A stretch of DNA of 64,000 nt. Source: Mesodorylaimus sp. YZB2_4. Lineage: Eukaryota > Nematoda > Enoplea > Dorylaimida > Dorylaimidae. The first letter of the stretch is position 1. Every line of letters starts with the position of its first letter. The stretch lies in the NCBI GenBank assembly GCA_030248295.1, contig JASANH010000938.1, forward strand, positions 1,736,001-1,800,000. Reading direction: 5' to 3'. The notes under the pieces were generated by a model. The model searched no databases. It was given only the letters and a program-made list of their open reading frames with translations, and was not told the DNA's origin. Positions 19,887 through 33,104 of the stretch are shown in pieces. Both the position numbers and the translations under genes were made by a program.

Positions 19887-21924
19887 ATGGTGAGTATGTA
19901 TACCTAATGGAAAAATCGGCGGATCAAATCGAGGGTCTTCTTTTTAGTTGGTTCTAATTGTTGGTGACATGCACATTCCTCATCGATGCCATAATTTGCC
20001 AGCGAAATTTCGCAAATTATTGGTTCCAAATAAGATACAACACATTTTGTGCACAGGAAATTTATGCGCAAAAGAATCGTTCGATTATTTGAAATCACTA
20101 GCGAGTGATGTGCATATTGTACGGGGAGACTTCGACGAGGTAAGCATTAGAATCCGGAAAAACTGCTGTGAGGCTGACATATGTTTTGTCCGAGCTGTCC
20201 CCTACTTTTTGGGTCGGTAAGTACTGTGCATCAACCTGGCTTTCCTGGAACTCCACTCAGATCCAATGGTGCTGAGGAAAATCGATTACTGTTAACGCAA
20301 AAAAATCAGAGCATGAGTTTTAGGGCGTGAAACTTATGCCACTTATGCTGGCCTGGCTGCTGCTCTTCTGCTGTAGCTTTCTTCCTAAAAAATTTTTAAT
20401 CTCAGCTCAGAATTTCGCAACGTCCACTCTTGCAGTTTTCGAGATCGCCAAAGTCAACTCAGTTCACAACATGCTTTCTTCACCCTTCGTCAGTTGCCTG
20501 ACGGTCACAGGAGAACCTGAGACAGTGGCATCTCCACGCCGTTTTCATTCGATTTTATAGAATGTGAATTACCCGGACACGAAAGTTGTCACTGTGGGTC
20601 AATTTCGAATTGGACTGTGCCACGGGCATCAGTTGGTGCCGTGGGGCGACGTGGAAGTGCTCTCATTGCTGCAACGTCAGTTGGACGTGGACATCATGGT
20701 GACCGGTCACACGCACAAGTTCGAGGCTTTCGAACACGACGGGAAGTTCTATATTAATCCTGGTTCCATCACTGGTGCGTTTGGTCCGTTAGAGAGGTAA
20801 GCAAAGCCAACTTGTGCCATCCTGGGCCCGGTTTCTCGAAAGCACTTATATATAATGCTGGCTTAGGAGATAAGTTCAGATTAAACCTGATAATAAGATA
20901 AGTGGTCCTGTAGAGTAAGCTAACTAAGGCCTGTTTCTCGAAAGACCTAATGTATGGCATTATCCAATGAGACATTAACGCATAAGTGCCACATCAAACC
21001 TATCTGTACTTATCGCTGATCGAAATTAGCCGCTGCCCGATGCTTGTTTGTGTGCGAAGCAGCTGAGAATTGATTTTTTTCAGATTATCTTGTCCATGCT
21101 GAAGTTCATTTGATTCATTGAGTGTGCACTTGGTCATGTAGGAATTCTATTTCACCATTCCAAGGTTCTCTGCCAAGATTAAATACTCCTGCACATAGTG
21201 CTAACGAAAAGTATATTTCGAATTAAGCTGTACACTTAAGCTATTTTTGCTCTTCCCTAAACTATTGGTGGACTCTAATGGGCTCAAGGCAAATAAGGCA
21301 AACGTCTCGCAAACTTAATGCCAGATTAGCCAAAAAATAAATCCCAACTTAAAGATAAGCGCTTTCGAGAAACCGGGCCCTGGCTCTGTCTACTCTTTGA
21401 CTAGGAAGAGGCTAAAGTTTGTGTCCCCACCCTGCCGATAAACTTGGCAGTGCTACGATTCTTGTCTATCAGAAACTTTGGCATGCATGGGAGAATTCGC
21501 TCAGGTTCTCTTTGGCAGCGTTCAAATTGGACGTGTTTTGCTATCCATCTCTTCACGTACGCTGTCCGTTTTAATGTATTCGATTTAGTCTGCATAATCG
21601 CTGGTGGCATGGTGTAGGGTTACAAGCAGGACATCATTTCCATCCACTTCTTCGTGGCGCAAGTACATCCCCTGATCGGTTTTCCTAATTGTGACTGCCA
21701 TTGCCCTGGAAGTCTTGGGTGTTTACGCAGTTGTTCAGTCGCAATCGAGTTCAACCAGCCAACAGCCTTATTAGTTCGCTTTTTTCCTTTTCAGCCAAGT
21801 CATTCCTTCCTTCGTCTTAATGGACGTCCAGTCCTCATCGATCGTCACTTACGTCTATCAACTGATCGATAACGAAGTGAAAGTCGACAAAATCGAGTAC
21901 AGAAAGACCGATCGATCCGCCTAA
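19887..21924 (+). CDS. VPS29: Retromer subunit VPS29
   Basis: Metallophosphoesterase-fold scaffold of the retromer cargo-selective trimer (VPS26-VPS29-VPS35), acting in endosome-to-Golgi and endosome-to-surface recycling. Exons: 19887-19889, 19948-20139, 20561-20796, 21795-21924; 186 aa, close to the 182 aa of human. Exon 1 codes only the start Met. The protein begins [15 protein letters not shown]; further blocks are [33 protein letters not shown] and FYINPGS, and it ends [10 protein letters not shown]. The phosphoesterase-like metal residues (GD, GHTH) are present, although VPS29 is known as a catalytically weak scaffold. The last intron (about 1 kb) contains a 557 bp MITE. Confidence 0.96.
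20824..21380. mobile_element. MITE with about 25-bp terminal inverted repeats
   Basis: The left end GGGCCCGGTTTCTCGAAAGC and right end GCTTTCGAGAAACCGGGCCC are perfect 20-base inverted complements. Pairing continues through one mismatch into CTTAT/ATAAG. A subterminal copy of TTTCTCGAAAG occurs near 20935. The element is 557 bp, AT-rich and non-coding, so non-autonomous. The target duplication is ambiguous (a 3-base CTG is possible). Confidence 0.9.
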
Positions 21925-22651
21925 CCTTAACCTGCATATGCTATTTTTTCGTCCTTTTTATTCTCATATTTATTCGCACCCCCTCAATTCTTTTTCTCCT
22001 TTACTATCCTCGAGGTGAATGAACTATTCTCATTTATTTCCAGACTCGCAGCCTTTTTCGAGTACTTTGTGAACAAACAATCGCACGCCCTACGTCTGCG
22101 ACCTCCAGGCCGGCCTCGGGTGTCAACGCAAATAAACACGATACCGACTCCATTCCGTTCCACAATTTGTCCATTCGTAAACATCAAGCGAGCACGATAA
22201 GCACTCTCACTCCCACAGAAGCAGTGCACATCACTGTAATGTACAGTGAACCAGCTGGTCTCACATGCCAACCCAACGGGAACAGTCCTTTTAAAATTAC
22301 ACAAATCATCGTGTCAACTGATTACAAACAACGCGCATCCGTCTAAAGCCTATCAAGGACACCTCCATATTCCAAGCATTACTGTCTCAACAAATACGCT
22401 TACAAAAAGTGAAAAAGTAAAAAGGCGGCATCATCAGCCGGCGTTATATCCGATTTTAAAAATGTGATTTGTCGATGCCAAATTTCATAAAAAATCCTGT
22501 CATAAGCCAATACGCACTAACCTGTAGAGATTCTCAAAAAAAGTAGAAATTCCTCCTCTCCATATTCGTCCACCAATGCAACTAATGGTAAAATGATTCA
22601 AACGTACACAAACTCGATTTGGAATACGCTGGGCCGCAGAAGACAATTTCG
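21925..22651. other. Convergent 3' intergenic region, VPS29 and SPPL3
   Basis: 727 bases between two facing stop codons. No exon or repeat is recognised; it presumably holds both 3' UTRs. Confidence 0.55.
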
Positions 22652-25600
22652 TTAGACTTCTTGCAACTTGACCGCGGAAAAAGGATTGGCATTGAACGGT
22701 TCACTCCACATGCGTCTCAAGTCTCCCTGAAAGGAAACCCGTCCGTACTGGACCTGATTGAGTCACGGCTAGCAGAGCTTACTTTAAGGTATGCCATAAT
22801 AAGCAAAGGTAACATAGTGAATGGTACTAAGTACAGAAGAGCCGGTTGCGCCGCTTTGAATACTTCGGAGGAGACTGTAGCCGTCAGCAATCCTACAACA
22901 CACGCACTTGACCACACTGCTCGCCAGTGCCAACCATTGGACTTACCTAAGAAATAACCGATCAGCGAACAATGAAAGTAGGTGACTTTTTGCAAATTCG
23001 ACAAAGCGGGTACTGGCGGCGATGATGTAACAGCTTGGTCGGCTACTAGCATACGTTTGTATGCGTCATAACGCAGGACGAAACAAAGTAGAAGGCCGGG
23101 CATCACCTAAAATAACCCACACGTCACGGCCCCTAAGATCAAATGCATCCTGCAAAAACGCAACTTACAATATCGCCTAAACCAAGCATGGAGAATCGAC
23201 CAGTGTTCTGTACGCTCGGGAAAACTAGTTTGCCTGGCAACGAGAGACTGGGCGGATCCCGCAAAATGCCCGCTAAATGAAGCTTCTTCGCCATCAATCC
23301 AACCTAAAAATATAAACAAGTTTCCTGTGCAGTCGACGATGGGATGGAAAATCGATGGCAGGTCCACTTACCGGATTCTCGGCGGGACGCATCGCAACCT
23401 TGACCATGACATTAGCATTGAATATGTACGAGGAACAGAAGACCTGGAAACACAGTGAACAAATAAGCAACATAAGAGAACACGCTCCCCACATCTGCAA
23501 ACTACGACCCCGTCACAGATAGCACACCAAGCGTACTTACCCAAAACACGTCGTATATCAGCAACCCTGAGAGCAACAGCGTTGACACCTTCAAACTCGG
23601 CAGCCTGACCAACGCGATAAAAGCCACGCACAATCCCATCCCGAGGGCTGAAACCAGATCAGTGTACTTGCATAGTCAGAGTGGCAATAAGCACGGCTTA
23701 CCGTCCATCAGCAACCAATGTCCGGTCAATATCCACAAACATACAAGACTGAACGAAATGACGAACGAGAAGATCTCGCTGGCCGTGTAGCGACCCAATA
23801 AGCCGAACGATATCCTGCAATCACAAACCCTCGATCGCATCGAGTCGTCCGGCCTATTCATCACGCCAGCTTACTTATGGCCGTCCGAGCACGGCCTAAT
23901 CAAGTACTGACACATTGGCAATAGAAGAAACGCCAACGCGATGGTAGCTATGACTGAAAGGAAACAATCGAAGAGACAACTTACTCATCCGCCAATCAAA
24001 CCAAGCCTCCACGACTTACTCGCTGTGCAAAGCGCGAAGACGGTTTGAAGCGAATCGAAGAAAAAAAACATGATGAGCAAAGATATGCTGGCGCCGACTG
24101 GTAAAAATAAAGCTTGCGTACTATCGATCATTTGGACAGCTGCAACGTTTGGATAATGAAACCTCGACTGAAACCGTCTCAGCAAACAAACTGAATATAC
24201 GTGCCTGGCTGCGTGTCAGTCGTCGATGCAGTCGCCTGACCATTGCTTTTGTCCTTCTCCTTCTTTCGCGCCTCTTGTTCGATGTTTAGCGACCTGCAAC
24301 AGTCACGTGTGCTAGCAATTTCTCTTATAGCTGCTGACAAAAAGCCTGGGGCCAAGTGGCGGCTTGATAATGGAACAAGGAGGTGGCCCCATCCTCAATT
24401 CCTGCACACGCCCTTAAACAGAAAAACCTGTTTATGCCAGGGAGGAGACCAAATCCAGGAAAACAAGACCAATTCGTTCAAAAGCACACAAAATTGCTAT
24501 TTCCGACATTACGTAAGCCCGAGTAGATCACGGCTGGCATCCATAAATATAAGTTTGCAAGGGATAAATGTGCGAGTCCGTGGCCGCATTCTCGGACAGG
24601 AACGACATAAAATGGTCAGGCAATGATGGACGATCAAATATGGTCAATTATATGCAAAAAAGATTCATTTGGACTCGACGTCACGGTCATTCCGCACCAG
24701 CGCAATGTGAGGTTCCCCAATTTGAATATGGGTCAACTGAGGATGCGAATTATTGTCCTAAGAACCACCACCGGCTCCCAGCGGATATACTGGGTTTCAA
24801 AAACCGTATATCATGTTTTCCATGCGCATATGACCGAAATGGCTTGTTTGTGAGACATGACTGTCCCGCCCACTCACCCAGACAGTATTCAAGTGTCCCG
24901 CCATATCACGCAATCAATAGTGTACGAGGCAAGGACAGGACACAAACAAGAGAGCATCAACTCACCTGAAGCTACCATAAACGATCAATAAAATGGCAAT
25001 GAAAAAAGTTGACACTCGGGACGTGTCGATCAAGGCGTACGCCCTATAAAAAAACCACCGTTAAAACACATTTCGATAAACAAAATCGAATGAGTTACAA
25101 ATGGAGCATCGCAGTCAATTATCGAAGGCACTTAGTGGGTTCTATACAATTAGGAATTAACCAAACCGAGAATCTACATCAACAAGAAAGGCAACGGCTC
25201 GGCCATCACAGCTGATATTGCAGCCTGACAGTTCGTAGCAGCAATCGACTCGACTCTTGATGGAGTGAAAGAACACAAGAACTGGATACGGCCCGCACTC
25301 GTATTCGTACGGAGGGGACCACGTGTTTCGTGTCCGTCAGCCGGCACAAACCACCCGTTGACGCTCGTCGACGTCCAGATATATAGTCAGACTAGAAGAG
25401 ACAGCCCCGCGATGCAATAACGAAATTCCGTTGTCCGGACTCGAGAGACGCGAAAAAGTATACGCAACGGCACGGTATCTCTCCAGTAACTGTCAGACGT
25501 GTAGAACGCGGGCAGGGCGTAACCACATCGAAAGACCAAAGTACCCATACTCGTGCAGGCCACTAACGCGCTCTACTTGAACCGACGACCGTGAAACCGG

Positions 25601-25888
25601 GACCCTAATCATTCCATTTGCCCAAATACACTTGTCCTATCTCCATTTTTTTGGACTGTCCACGAATCGCATGATCGGTACCCCCTCCAAACACTTGGAG
25701 CACATACGCAGCGCGACAATGACACGAGCATTATTAGTCAAAAAGGGAAATAACCTGTCAATGACCTGTCGACTGAAACCAGTTCCCGTCACTACGACAC
25801 TCCGCTGTTTTCCACTAATCGCCAGTGCATGACATAGTTCGCTGAGAGAAAAAAACAGACTGGCTTACCAATCCAACTCGGCGCCCAT
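22652..25888 (-). CDS. SPPL3: Signal peptide peptidase-like 3, intramembrane aspartyl protease
   Basis: Presenilin-family GxGD protease of the Golgi that cuts type II membrane proteins such as glycosyltransferases. Twelve exons: 25888-25869, 25043-24966, 24293-24241, 24139-24020, 23953-23875, 23814-23702, 23647-23541, 23443-23372, 23303-23169, 23106-22947, 22892-22783, 22726-22652; 373 aa against about 384 in human. Nine hydrophobic segments are expected. Catalytic motifs are YD (Asp187), GLGD (Asp258) and QPAL (PAL 329-331). Family blocks: [59 protein letters not shown], and the end [11 protein letters not shown]. The donor after exon 3 (GTCAGG) is weak but in phase. It is divergent from EXD1. 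Confidence 0.96.
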
Positions 25889-26749
25889 TCTGATTTCAAA
25901 AATATCCGAAAACGCCACAAATTCTCAACAGCGAGCGACTAAGCACGTTTTTTTGCACCAATGTAAAAATGCGATAAATCTTGTTGCGGTCGCTAAAATC
26001 AAACTCCATAGCTCCAGACCCAGTAATCGGAAGACCAAGACTACGTACAGCTGGGTGACTTACTCAGGTCGGAATCAACCTACCGCCACTCGGGGTACCG
26101 ACAGTGCGAGGCTCCAGCAGCAAAACAAATGCGTTATAAAAGTGACCACCAACTGGTCGACCTTGTTTACAAGAGTCCAGGTAATTTGCGTGCGATAACA
26201 AATTCGTGGTTGCCGTTGTGATAACAGTAGAGGCAACTGAAAAACTAGGTAATATCCAACTAGCCTCGACGACAACCCCAACCAGCAAGCAGTTGCGGCG
26301 CCGCCAGCCGAAAACAATGATTGGATTGAGTTCCTTGAAGTCCACATCCGCTGGCTTGGAGCCACAGCCATATTTTACCGACCGCGCGAGACTCAGACTC
26401 CCAGTAAAAGTTATACTGAAAAAACTTTGGTTTTTAATAAAACCGGCTCACAATTTCGATATAACCAAGTGTAATATGAGGATTTTTTAATCCTTGCTTC
26501 AAGCAACATGTGTTAAACTCGCTGGCGGTTTGCAATCTGAACCATAATTTTATCAAGGTTGTCGCATCACTTTTAAGCAATCTTAGAATTTTGTTTTGTT
26601 TTTGGTGTCTGCATGTCTTGCTTTTATCGAAAATGTTTTTAGAAGAGAGATATTAAAAGTTTCAGCGAAATTAAGCAAATTGTATTCGAGATTACAAGCA
26701 GAAATATTGACATTGCACAGGTGCCTACTTCCTCAAGAGTTGCGCGGAA
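25889..26749. promoter_or_regulatory. SPPL3/EXD1 divergent intergenic region
   Basis: 861 bases between divergent start codons. The EXD1-proximal part is AT-rich. No recognised element or exon. Confidence 0.4.
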
Positions 26750-28770
26750 ATGGATGAAATTCCGATCGAAAAAGTTGTGATCGATTCGATGGTCGAAGTC
26801 GTGGTCGAAGGGGTGCGATATCGTGGAACTGTGGTTCGTTTTGACACGGACTCGGCAGGAATCACGCTGAAAGATGGTATGATTCATTTTTCTTCCTATT
26901 GTGTTAAGTCTAGGCAAAATGGTTTCCAAAGTTCTTTTTGAGTTATGTTTGTTGTCGGACTCGAAATTATGACTTCTGTAACGTAATGTAACCTACAATT
27001 AGCCGGAATAGGCATTTTGCAAATTTATGTTCCAGCTAAAACGATCAAAGACGGGAATGAAATCTCTGCAATTGGGCAACTGCGCTTTATTGGAGACGAA
27101 ATCGAAGACAGTAAATACAATAAAGACAGCTGTCTCTCCATTGCTGTGAACCATCTTTCTTGTTTTCAGTTCGTTTTGTGGACGAAGAAGCAGCTCTGCG
27201 CAAAATGGAGTAAGCGTGTTCATTTGTATTCAATTTTTCTATCCGTGATCGTGCCCCTATTTTTCAGTCCGAACTATTTGCTGATGAAGCCTTTCCGCAA
27301 ACCCGCTCATCTTCGTGGCCAGTCAACACCGACGGATGAAGAAATTATAAAGTTTGGACGGTCCGATGTTAAAGAGGAAGAAGCAGGTGAAGCAAGAAAC
27401 TTATTCAATTTTGACTTTTTCAGTCCTGAGATATCCTATGCTCGATGCATTTTAGCCGAGGGCGACATTCCATTTGGGTCGTCTTGGTCCAATTCAGCCA
27501 AATCTTTGGTCGTGGATCAAATGGAAGAATTCCAGAAAGCGGTTAGTAAATGCAATCAAATTTCTTTAATCTTAGTTCCTTTTTAATCGACGAAAGCTTT
27601 TTAGATTTCTCGTTTAAAACATCATAAATCTTTGGTTGTATCGGGTGAAGGCGTTATGCTTTCGAGACAAGGCGATCTATGTTGGCTGATTGTAAGCCTC
27701 GTGCTGACACCGCAGTCCGTGCGAAATGCTAGTGAACATTTCCTTACAGATCGGAACTCAGGACATTATTTACTTGTTCGATATGCTAGCTTTAAACGAA
27801 ACTGTTTGGAAGGATGGATTAACTGAAATTCTCCAATCAATGCGGGTCACGAAAGTGAGAAACTACTGTCTTGGTTAGCGATGAATTTATATATTTTTTA
27901 GTTTCAGATAATGCACGACTGTCGATTTTTGTCCGATTACTTATTTCATAAACACAGGATTTTTCTGGAGAACGTGTGGGACACTCAAGTAAGCAGTCTT
28001 TGCTTTCGTTAGTGCGGTTGAGTTCAGCAAGTGTGTGTTTAAGGTGGCTCGGGTGGTTGTGTACAAACAGCATCACGGGGGTGATTTACCACGTTTCGTC
28101 GATTCCTTGCCAAAGACTCTGCAGGACGTCCTGGGTGTGGATCCAAATAAGTTTCCTATCCTGTGGTACCGTTCGTACGCCTTGAAGGTAAGACCAGCCT
28201 GAGAATGAATTGCCATTACAAACGTGCAAGACTTGGTTTTCAGGAGGATCAAGCTATCTGGCGACAGCGACCGCTGCCCAATGATCTGCAGAAAGTTCTG
28301 GAGGCTCAGGTGATTTACTTGTGGGAATTGCGAAACGCTTTAATGGAGAAGATAATGCTAGACTTGACCATGGGTGTCGAAATGTATTTGAAAGTCGTCC
28401 GCGATGCCAAGAATTCGGAAGTCGGCTCCCTGTTGGTGAGCTTTATAATGTATTCCTAATAGGAAAAGATAGTCTGTGTTTTTATTTTAGAAAAGCAACT
28501 TCCTTTTGCCTTTGGATTTTTTTAAAGCCGCTGACGCTTCGAAGGACCGTTACGCCGAATCCAAGTGCACGTCTTCCATCGACCCGCTGAGTGGATATCG
28601 CGAAAGTATGGGACGGTTGTCGTATTGGAAAGTTCGCTTTTCGCGTGATGCTTATCACGGGCAGAAGCAGAAGGATGGCGGTAGGCGGCTGGGAGACCAG
28701 AGCGGTTTAATAATGAGTAGTGTGTCTTGTAGGAGCGACAGAAGACTGCGAAGAACAACAGTTGGACTGA
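26750..28770 (+). CDS. EXD1: EXD1-like piRNA-pathway 3'-5' exonuclease-domain protein
   Basis: EXD1 is an RNA adaptor of the piRNA biogenesis complex in mouse and silkworm, with an exonuclease fold that is reported inactive. Exons: 26750-26876, 27003-27110, 27170-27209, 27268-27541, 27605-27691, 27750-27854, 27908-27988, 28044-28187, 28244-28435, 28491-28680, 28733-28770; 461 aa. Residues 1-80 look like an Sm-like domain (VEVVVEGVRYRGTVVRFD). The DEDD-type domain follows: LVVSGEGVMLSRQGDLCWL, IIYLFDMLALN, KIMHDCRFLSDYLFHK and ENVWDTQVA. The first acidic pair of active DEDD enzymes is not seen (SGEG), as in mammalian EXD1. The acceptor before 28044 is TTTAAG. CSN1 starts 192 bases downstream on the same strand. 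Confidence 0.88.
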
Positions 28771-28962
28771 AATTGGAGTGACCACGTGTGGCGGTCGGTT
28801 GTTGAGCTTGCCTGTTTTTAACCGTGGAGTAAAAGTTTTAAGGAAATTAGCTGGCGAGCATTGTCGTGTACGGTTTCGTGGACCGTGCAGTATTTGAATG
28901 TGTCGTCTTGAATGGTTGTTTGTGATGATACGCGCGTTCTTGTCTGCAGCTCAAAATCGAGA

Positions 28963-31845
28963 ATGCCATTGCCAGTGCAAGCAGCGATGGCGTTGAATGC
29001 TGTCGAACCAATGGAACTGGGCGACGAAAGCGGCGACTTGGGCGGCCGTGATCAGCAGTCGTCGGAGGATCACTTAGTTTATAACCCGACTTTGGTAAGT
29101 TTGTTGGTTTCTGTTTGGCAATGTTCTCAGGTTCAGTGGTTGTGTGTTGTGGTCATTGCGTCGCCCTGATTTGTTCAGGACTTGGAGCAATACGCCAACA
29201 ATTACAAAGGTCTGGCTCGAATATATCGATTGCTCTACGCGGCCGACCATTGTCCTCCGTTGCGCGTGGACGCGCTGTTGATGGCATTGAATTACGTTCA
29301 GGCGCATACGTACAACTGGCAGATGTACCAGCAGATTCACACCAAGTTGGCGCAGTAAGTGGGCTGTAGTGGTCGACAGAGGATCCGACCACTGCTTACT
29401 GCTCTTTTATGTCGAACAGGGTCTCGAGCGAACCGGACGTGGTTGCGGGGAGTGATGGGCAACGGCAGGTACCTCCGTACGATGCGCAGTGGGTCGAACA
29501 GATCATGAAGAAAGGGTCGATGAAATTGGACAAGTTGGATACTGATCTCAAACATTATAAGAGCAATAGCATCAAGGAGAGCATCAGGTGAGACAACTCG
29601 GGTGGGTGGGTGCTGTATTTTCTGAAATAAGGCCCCAGGAGGTTCATTTTTTCCAACCCTATCCAGAATTGAGGGAGGTCTCAGTGTCACCACAATCACG
29701 ATAAGAAGCCTCGCAAATTTGCGTCTCCGCATCAAGTCAACAACCTTCATATGCCCTCATAGCCTCCAATATTTTCATTTTTAAACTTCCACTTTAAACC
29801 ACACGCATTAGCCAACTATTGCATCAAAAACACTACATTTCGTGATGCTACATGAACGTAATTCAAACATACGGTTTTTACATGACTCCGTGGGGGGACA
29901 TATTTTTCAATCGAGGTCTGGAAGCGGGCTTTGGGTGAGGGAGCTCATCAACAGTAATTGCGTAATCGCGTTCGTCTTATAGGCGAGGCCAAGACGATCT
30001 GGGCGAGCACTATCTGGACATGGGCGAGCTAATGAACGCGTTAAAGTGTTTCTCGCGTGCGCGTGATTACTGCACGACCAACAAGCACGTGATATCAATG
30101 TGCTTCAACGTCATCAAGGTACGAGCGCCTTTGTCTTGACATTGCTGTTTCCTGACCCTCTTTCGTTTCAGGTCAGCTCATATTCCCAGAATTGGTCGTT
30201 GGTTCTTAGTTACGTGAACAGAGCTGAGGCTACGCCAGACTTGTCGCAGGTCAGTAACCTAATTGCTGTTGCTGAGTTCTTAACAAAAATAGAACCATTG
30301 AATTTTAAGCCACAAACGGGAAAAGACGCAACGACGAGTCGCCTTCAGGCGTTGAGCAAATTGAAAAGTGCGGCCGGATTGGCTGAGCTAGCAAATAAGA
30401 AGTATAAAGCGGCGGCCAAACAATTTCTACAAGTCAATTTCGACCATTTGGATTATCCTGAAGTAAGTCTATCAAATGGGCGAGTCTTGCGTGCTTGACT
30501 ATGATTTATAATTTCAGCTAATATCTGCGAGCAATGTGGCTATTTATGGAAGTTTGTGCGCCTTGGCTTCCTTCGACAGGCACGAATTACAGAAATCGGT
30601 TATCGGGAATACGTAAGTGGGGGGGGGGGGGGGGAAGTAGGGCAGATATACTGAGAAAACGGCCTCGGGTGGGAGGATTGATCGTTGAGCCAGTGTAGCC
30701 TGCCATTGTTGCCAGAGTGCACCGGAAGTGTGCGGGCAGGTTAAGGGGTTCCCCCCCACCCCGCCAGAGTTATGTCCGGCGCTCAAAACGTGTTAAGAGT
30801 AGCTCTTGTCTTTTTCAGAAGTTTCAAGCAATTCCTCGAATTAGAACCGCAAATGAACGAGATCATCAACAAATTCTATGAATCAAAATACGCTTCTTGT
30901 CTGAAGTTGCTGGACGAAATCAAAGTAGGAAGGGGATCTTGTTGCTCAGCTGTTGTGTCAATGAGTCTTTTTCAGGATAATCTGATGATCGATTTGTACC
31001 TGGCCCCGCACGTGAATGCTCTGTATTCGATGATGCGGAATCGCGGTTTGATTCAGGTAAGATGACGTTTCATTCAAGGGGGTTATGTTGCAGTTGCAGT
31101 GCAAATGTTTTAGTATTTCTCGCCTTATTTATCGGCCGATATGCGACGCATGGCCGCTGCGTTCAACACGTCGGTGGCATCGCTAGAAGACGAGTTAATG
31201 CAGTTAATATTGGACGGTCAAATCAAGGCCCGCATCGATTCGCATAACAAGATCATGCACGCCAAAGACGTGGATCAGAGGGCGTCCACTTACGAACAGG
31301 CATTGTTCGCTGGACGGGCCATTCAACAGCGAACTAAGGTAAAGGCCAGTTTGGACCAACTGTGACTGCCAGCCAACCAGCTGTGACTGCAACTCGTACG
31401 TCTGTTTTTCCAGGCGCTGGTACTGCGGGCTGCTATTCAACGAGCCAACATCTGCGTGAAGGTAAGAAGTCTACAGTAGGTGTGAGATTTCACGCTTTAT
31501 ACGAGGCTGGAAAACCTGGAAAAGTCAGGAAACCCAAGAAGTACCTGGAAAATCAGAATTTTTGAGCCGAAACTGAGAGGCTGGATTTTGGGGTTTCAGT
31601 TTACGAATAACCCGCCTTTTTTAATAAACCTGTTGAGCATGCTGGAAGTCAGTAAATCAGTTTATTAGCCGTGGGACTATGTGAGAAAAATCAGAGAAAA
31701 GTATTTTTCGACCTTGTATGAATCCTGGATTTGAATTTGCGTGACTTGGTTTACGTTGCAGGCATCGTCGAGGGAAGTTAATGTGATAAGTGGCAATGAG
31801 ATCACTGTAACGCCAACCAATAGCGGCCCCTCGTCACCCCGCTGA
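28963..31845 (+). CDS. GPS1: COP9 signalosome subunit 1
   Basis: Scaffold subunit of the COP9 signalosome, which removes NEDD8 from cullin-RING ligases. Exons: 28963-29094, 29179-29354, 29420-29587, 29983-30118, 30172-30462, 30518-30612, 30819-30924, 30976-31056, 31114-31338, 31414-31461, 31762-31845. The exon at 30172-30462 probably contains a 60-nt in-frame intron at 30250-30309. Removing it gives 493 aa, like human (about 491); retaining it gives 513. It starts MPLPVQ, as in animal CSN1. Helical repeats include [20 protein letters not shown] and [20 protein letters not shown]. The PCI domain includes [18 protein letters not shown] and [19 protein letters not shown]. It ends NSGPSSPR. Confidence 0.95.
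30619..30634. repeat. Poly-G run, 16 bases
   Basis: Uninterrupted G run inside a CSN1 intron, just after the donor at 30613. Length is likely to be uncertain in assemblies. Confidence 0.9.
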
Positions 31846-32070
31846 AGGATCAAGCCCGCCAAGGACGGATGAGACTTGGCTTTGCTTCTTATGACGTTAT
31901 AACAACGCCTGGTTGAGTTTTGTGTTGGCTAAAGTAATTGAGTGATGCGGTGTTTCATACGGGAACGAGGAATGACGAATTGGTAGGAGTGCTTGAACTG
32001 TGAAATAGGGATCTAGAGTGAACGGGATGCTGTTCTCATTTGTATACTAACGTTATATAAACAAGAAGGC

Positions 32071-33104
32071 TCAAGCGGACGTGAGCTTATCGACTATTTC
32101 TCCGATCACCTTGGCCGTGTTCGAGGTTGGGTAAGTGCGCACGTAGTCCTCGCCTCGTTCCATGCAGGCGGCTAGGTTGGGCTCGATCGGAATGCGACCT
32201 GAAATGTGGTTTGGATTGGGCGGACCAGTCATGGTTGGCAGATTCCAGGTCCTTTGGAAGTGTGTTTGGATGGCATTCAAGGGGAGCGCATTCACTCACC
32301 GAGGAAGGGGATGCTGGCGTACTGGGCCAGCCACTCTCCCCCACCCGTCGAGAAGACGTTGGTGCATTCGGTGCAGTGCGGGCACACGTAGCCGCTCATG
32401 TTCTCGATCACGCCCAGCACTTTCAAGTTGGCCTTCTTGCAGAATGTCCATTCTCGTCGGACATCAGCAACGGAAATGGCCTGAAATGGGCACCAAGATT
32501 AGAGGGGAACGGAGGCGAAAGGGGGACTCACCTGAGGGGTGGTGACCAGGACTGCTCCGTCCGGGTTCATGTCTCGGATGCCCTCGACCAATGATATGTG
32601 CTCGTCGCTGGTGCCTGGCGGGGTGTCCACGATCAGGTACTCGATGTCGCCCCACACAACGTCCGTCAGGAATTGTTTGATCATGGCTGCAACGAGCGAC
32701 GGCACTGACGATGAGAGCCTGGCCGAGGATAGGCACGCCTACTCACCATTCTTCTTGGGTCCCCTCCACACCACAGCATCGTCCGGGTTGGCCAGCAGGA
32801 ACCCGATGGACATGACGGCCAGCCTCTGCTCCTCGTCCACGTACACGGGCACCCACCCGTGCGACGACTGGTGCACCTTGCGCTCGTGCAGGCCGAGAAT
32901 CTTTGGCACGCTCGGTCCGCACAAATCCACGTCCAGCAGGCCGACCCGACGACCCCGGTTCGACAAGGACAGCGCCAGTTGGGTGGCCACAGTGCTCTTG
33001 CCCACGCCCCCTTTGCCAGACAACACAACAATGACGTGCGGCGGCCGCCTGCCCTCGCTCGATCCATCTCCGTCCATGATGGCGAACTGAAACGAATGAG
33101 TCAT
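32071..33104 (-). CDS. NUBP2: Cytosolic Fe-S scaffold P-loop ATPase NUBP2 (Cfd1)
   Basis: With NUBP1 it forms the scaffold that builds and passes 4Fe-4S clusters in the cytosol. Exons: 33104-32747, 32686-32532, 32480-32300, 32198-32071; 273 aa (human 271). Deviant Walker [11 protein letters not shown] follows HVIVVL, then [25 protein letters not shown] and [11 protein letters not shown]. The cluster-binding CPHC lies in [20 protein letters not shown] second in-frame ATG at 33077 (MDGDGS) could be the true start and would shorten the protein by nine residues. It faces CSN1 tail-to-tail with 225 bases between stops. Confidence 0.96.

Noticed and set aside
19769..19957. 62-aa frame upstream of VPS29
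   Set aside because: It is out of phase with the VPS29 start and crosses the first intron; most likely 5' leader.
27374..27424. Apparent short intron inside EXD1 exon 4
   Set aside because: Removing the 37-nt GT...AG segment shifts the frame into a stop; read-through keeps a good alignment, so it is treated as exon.
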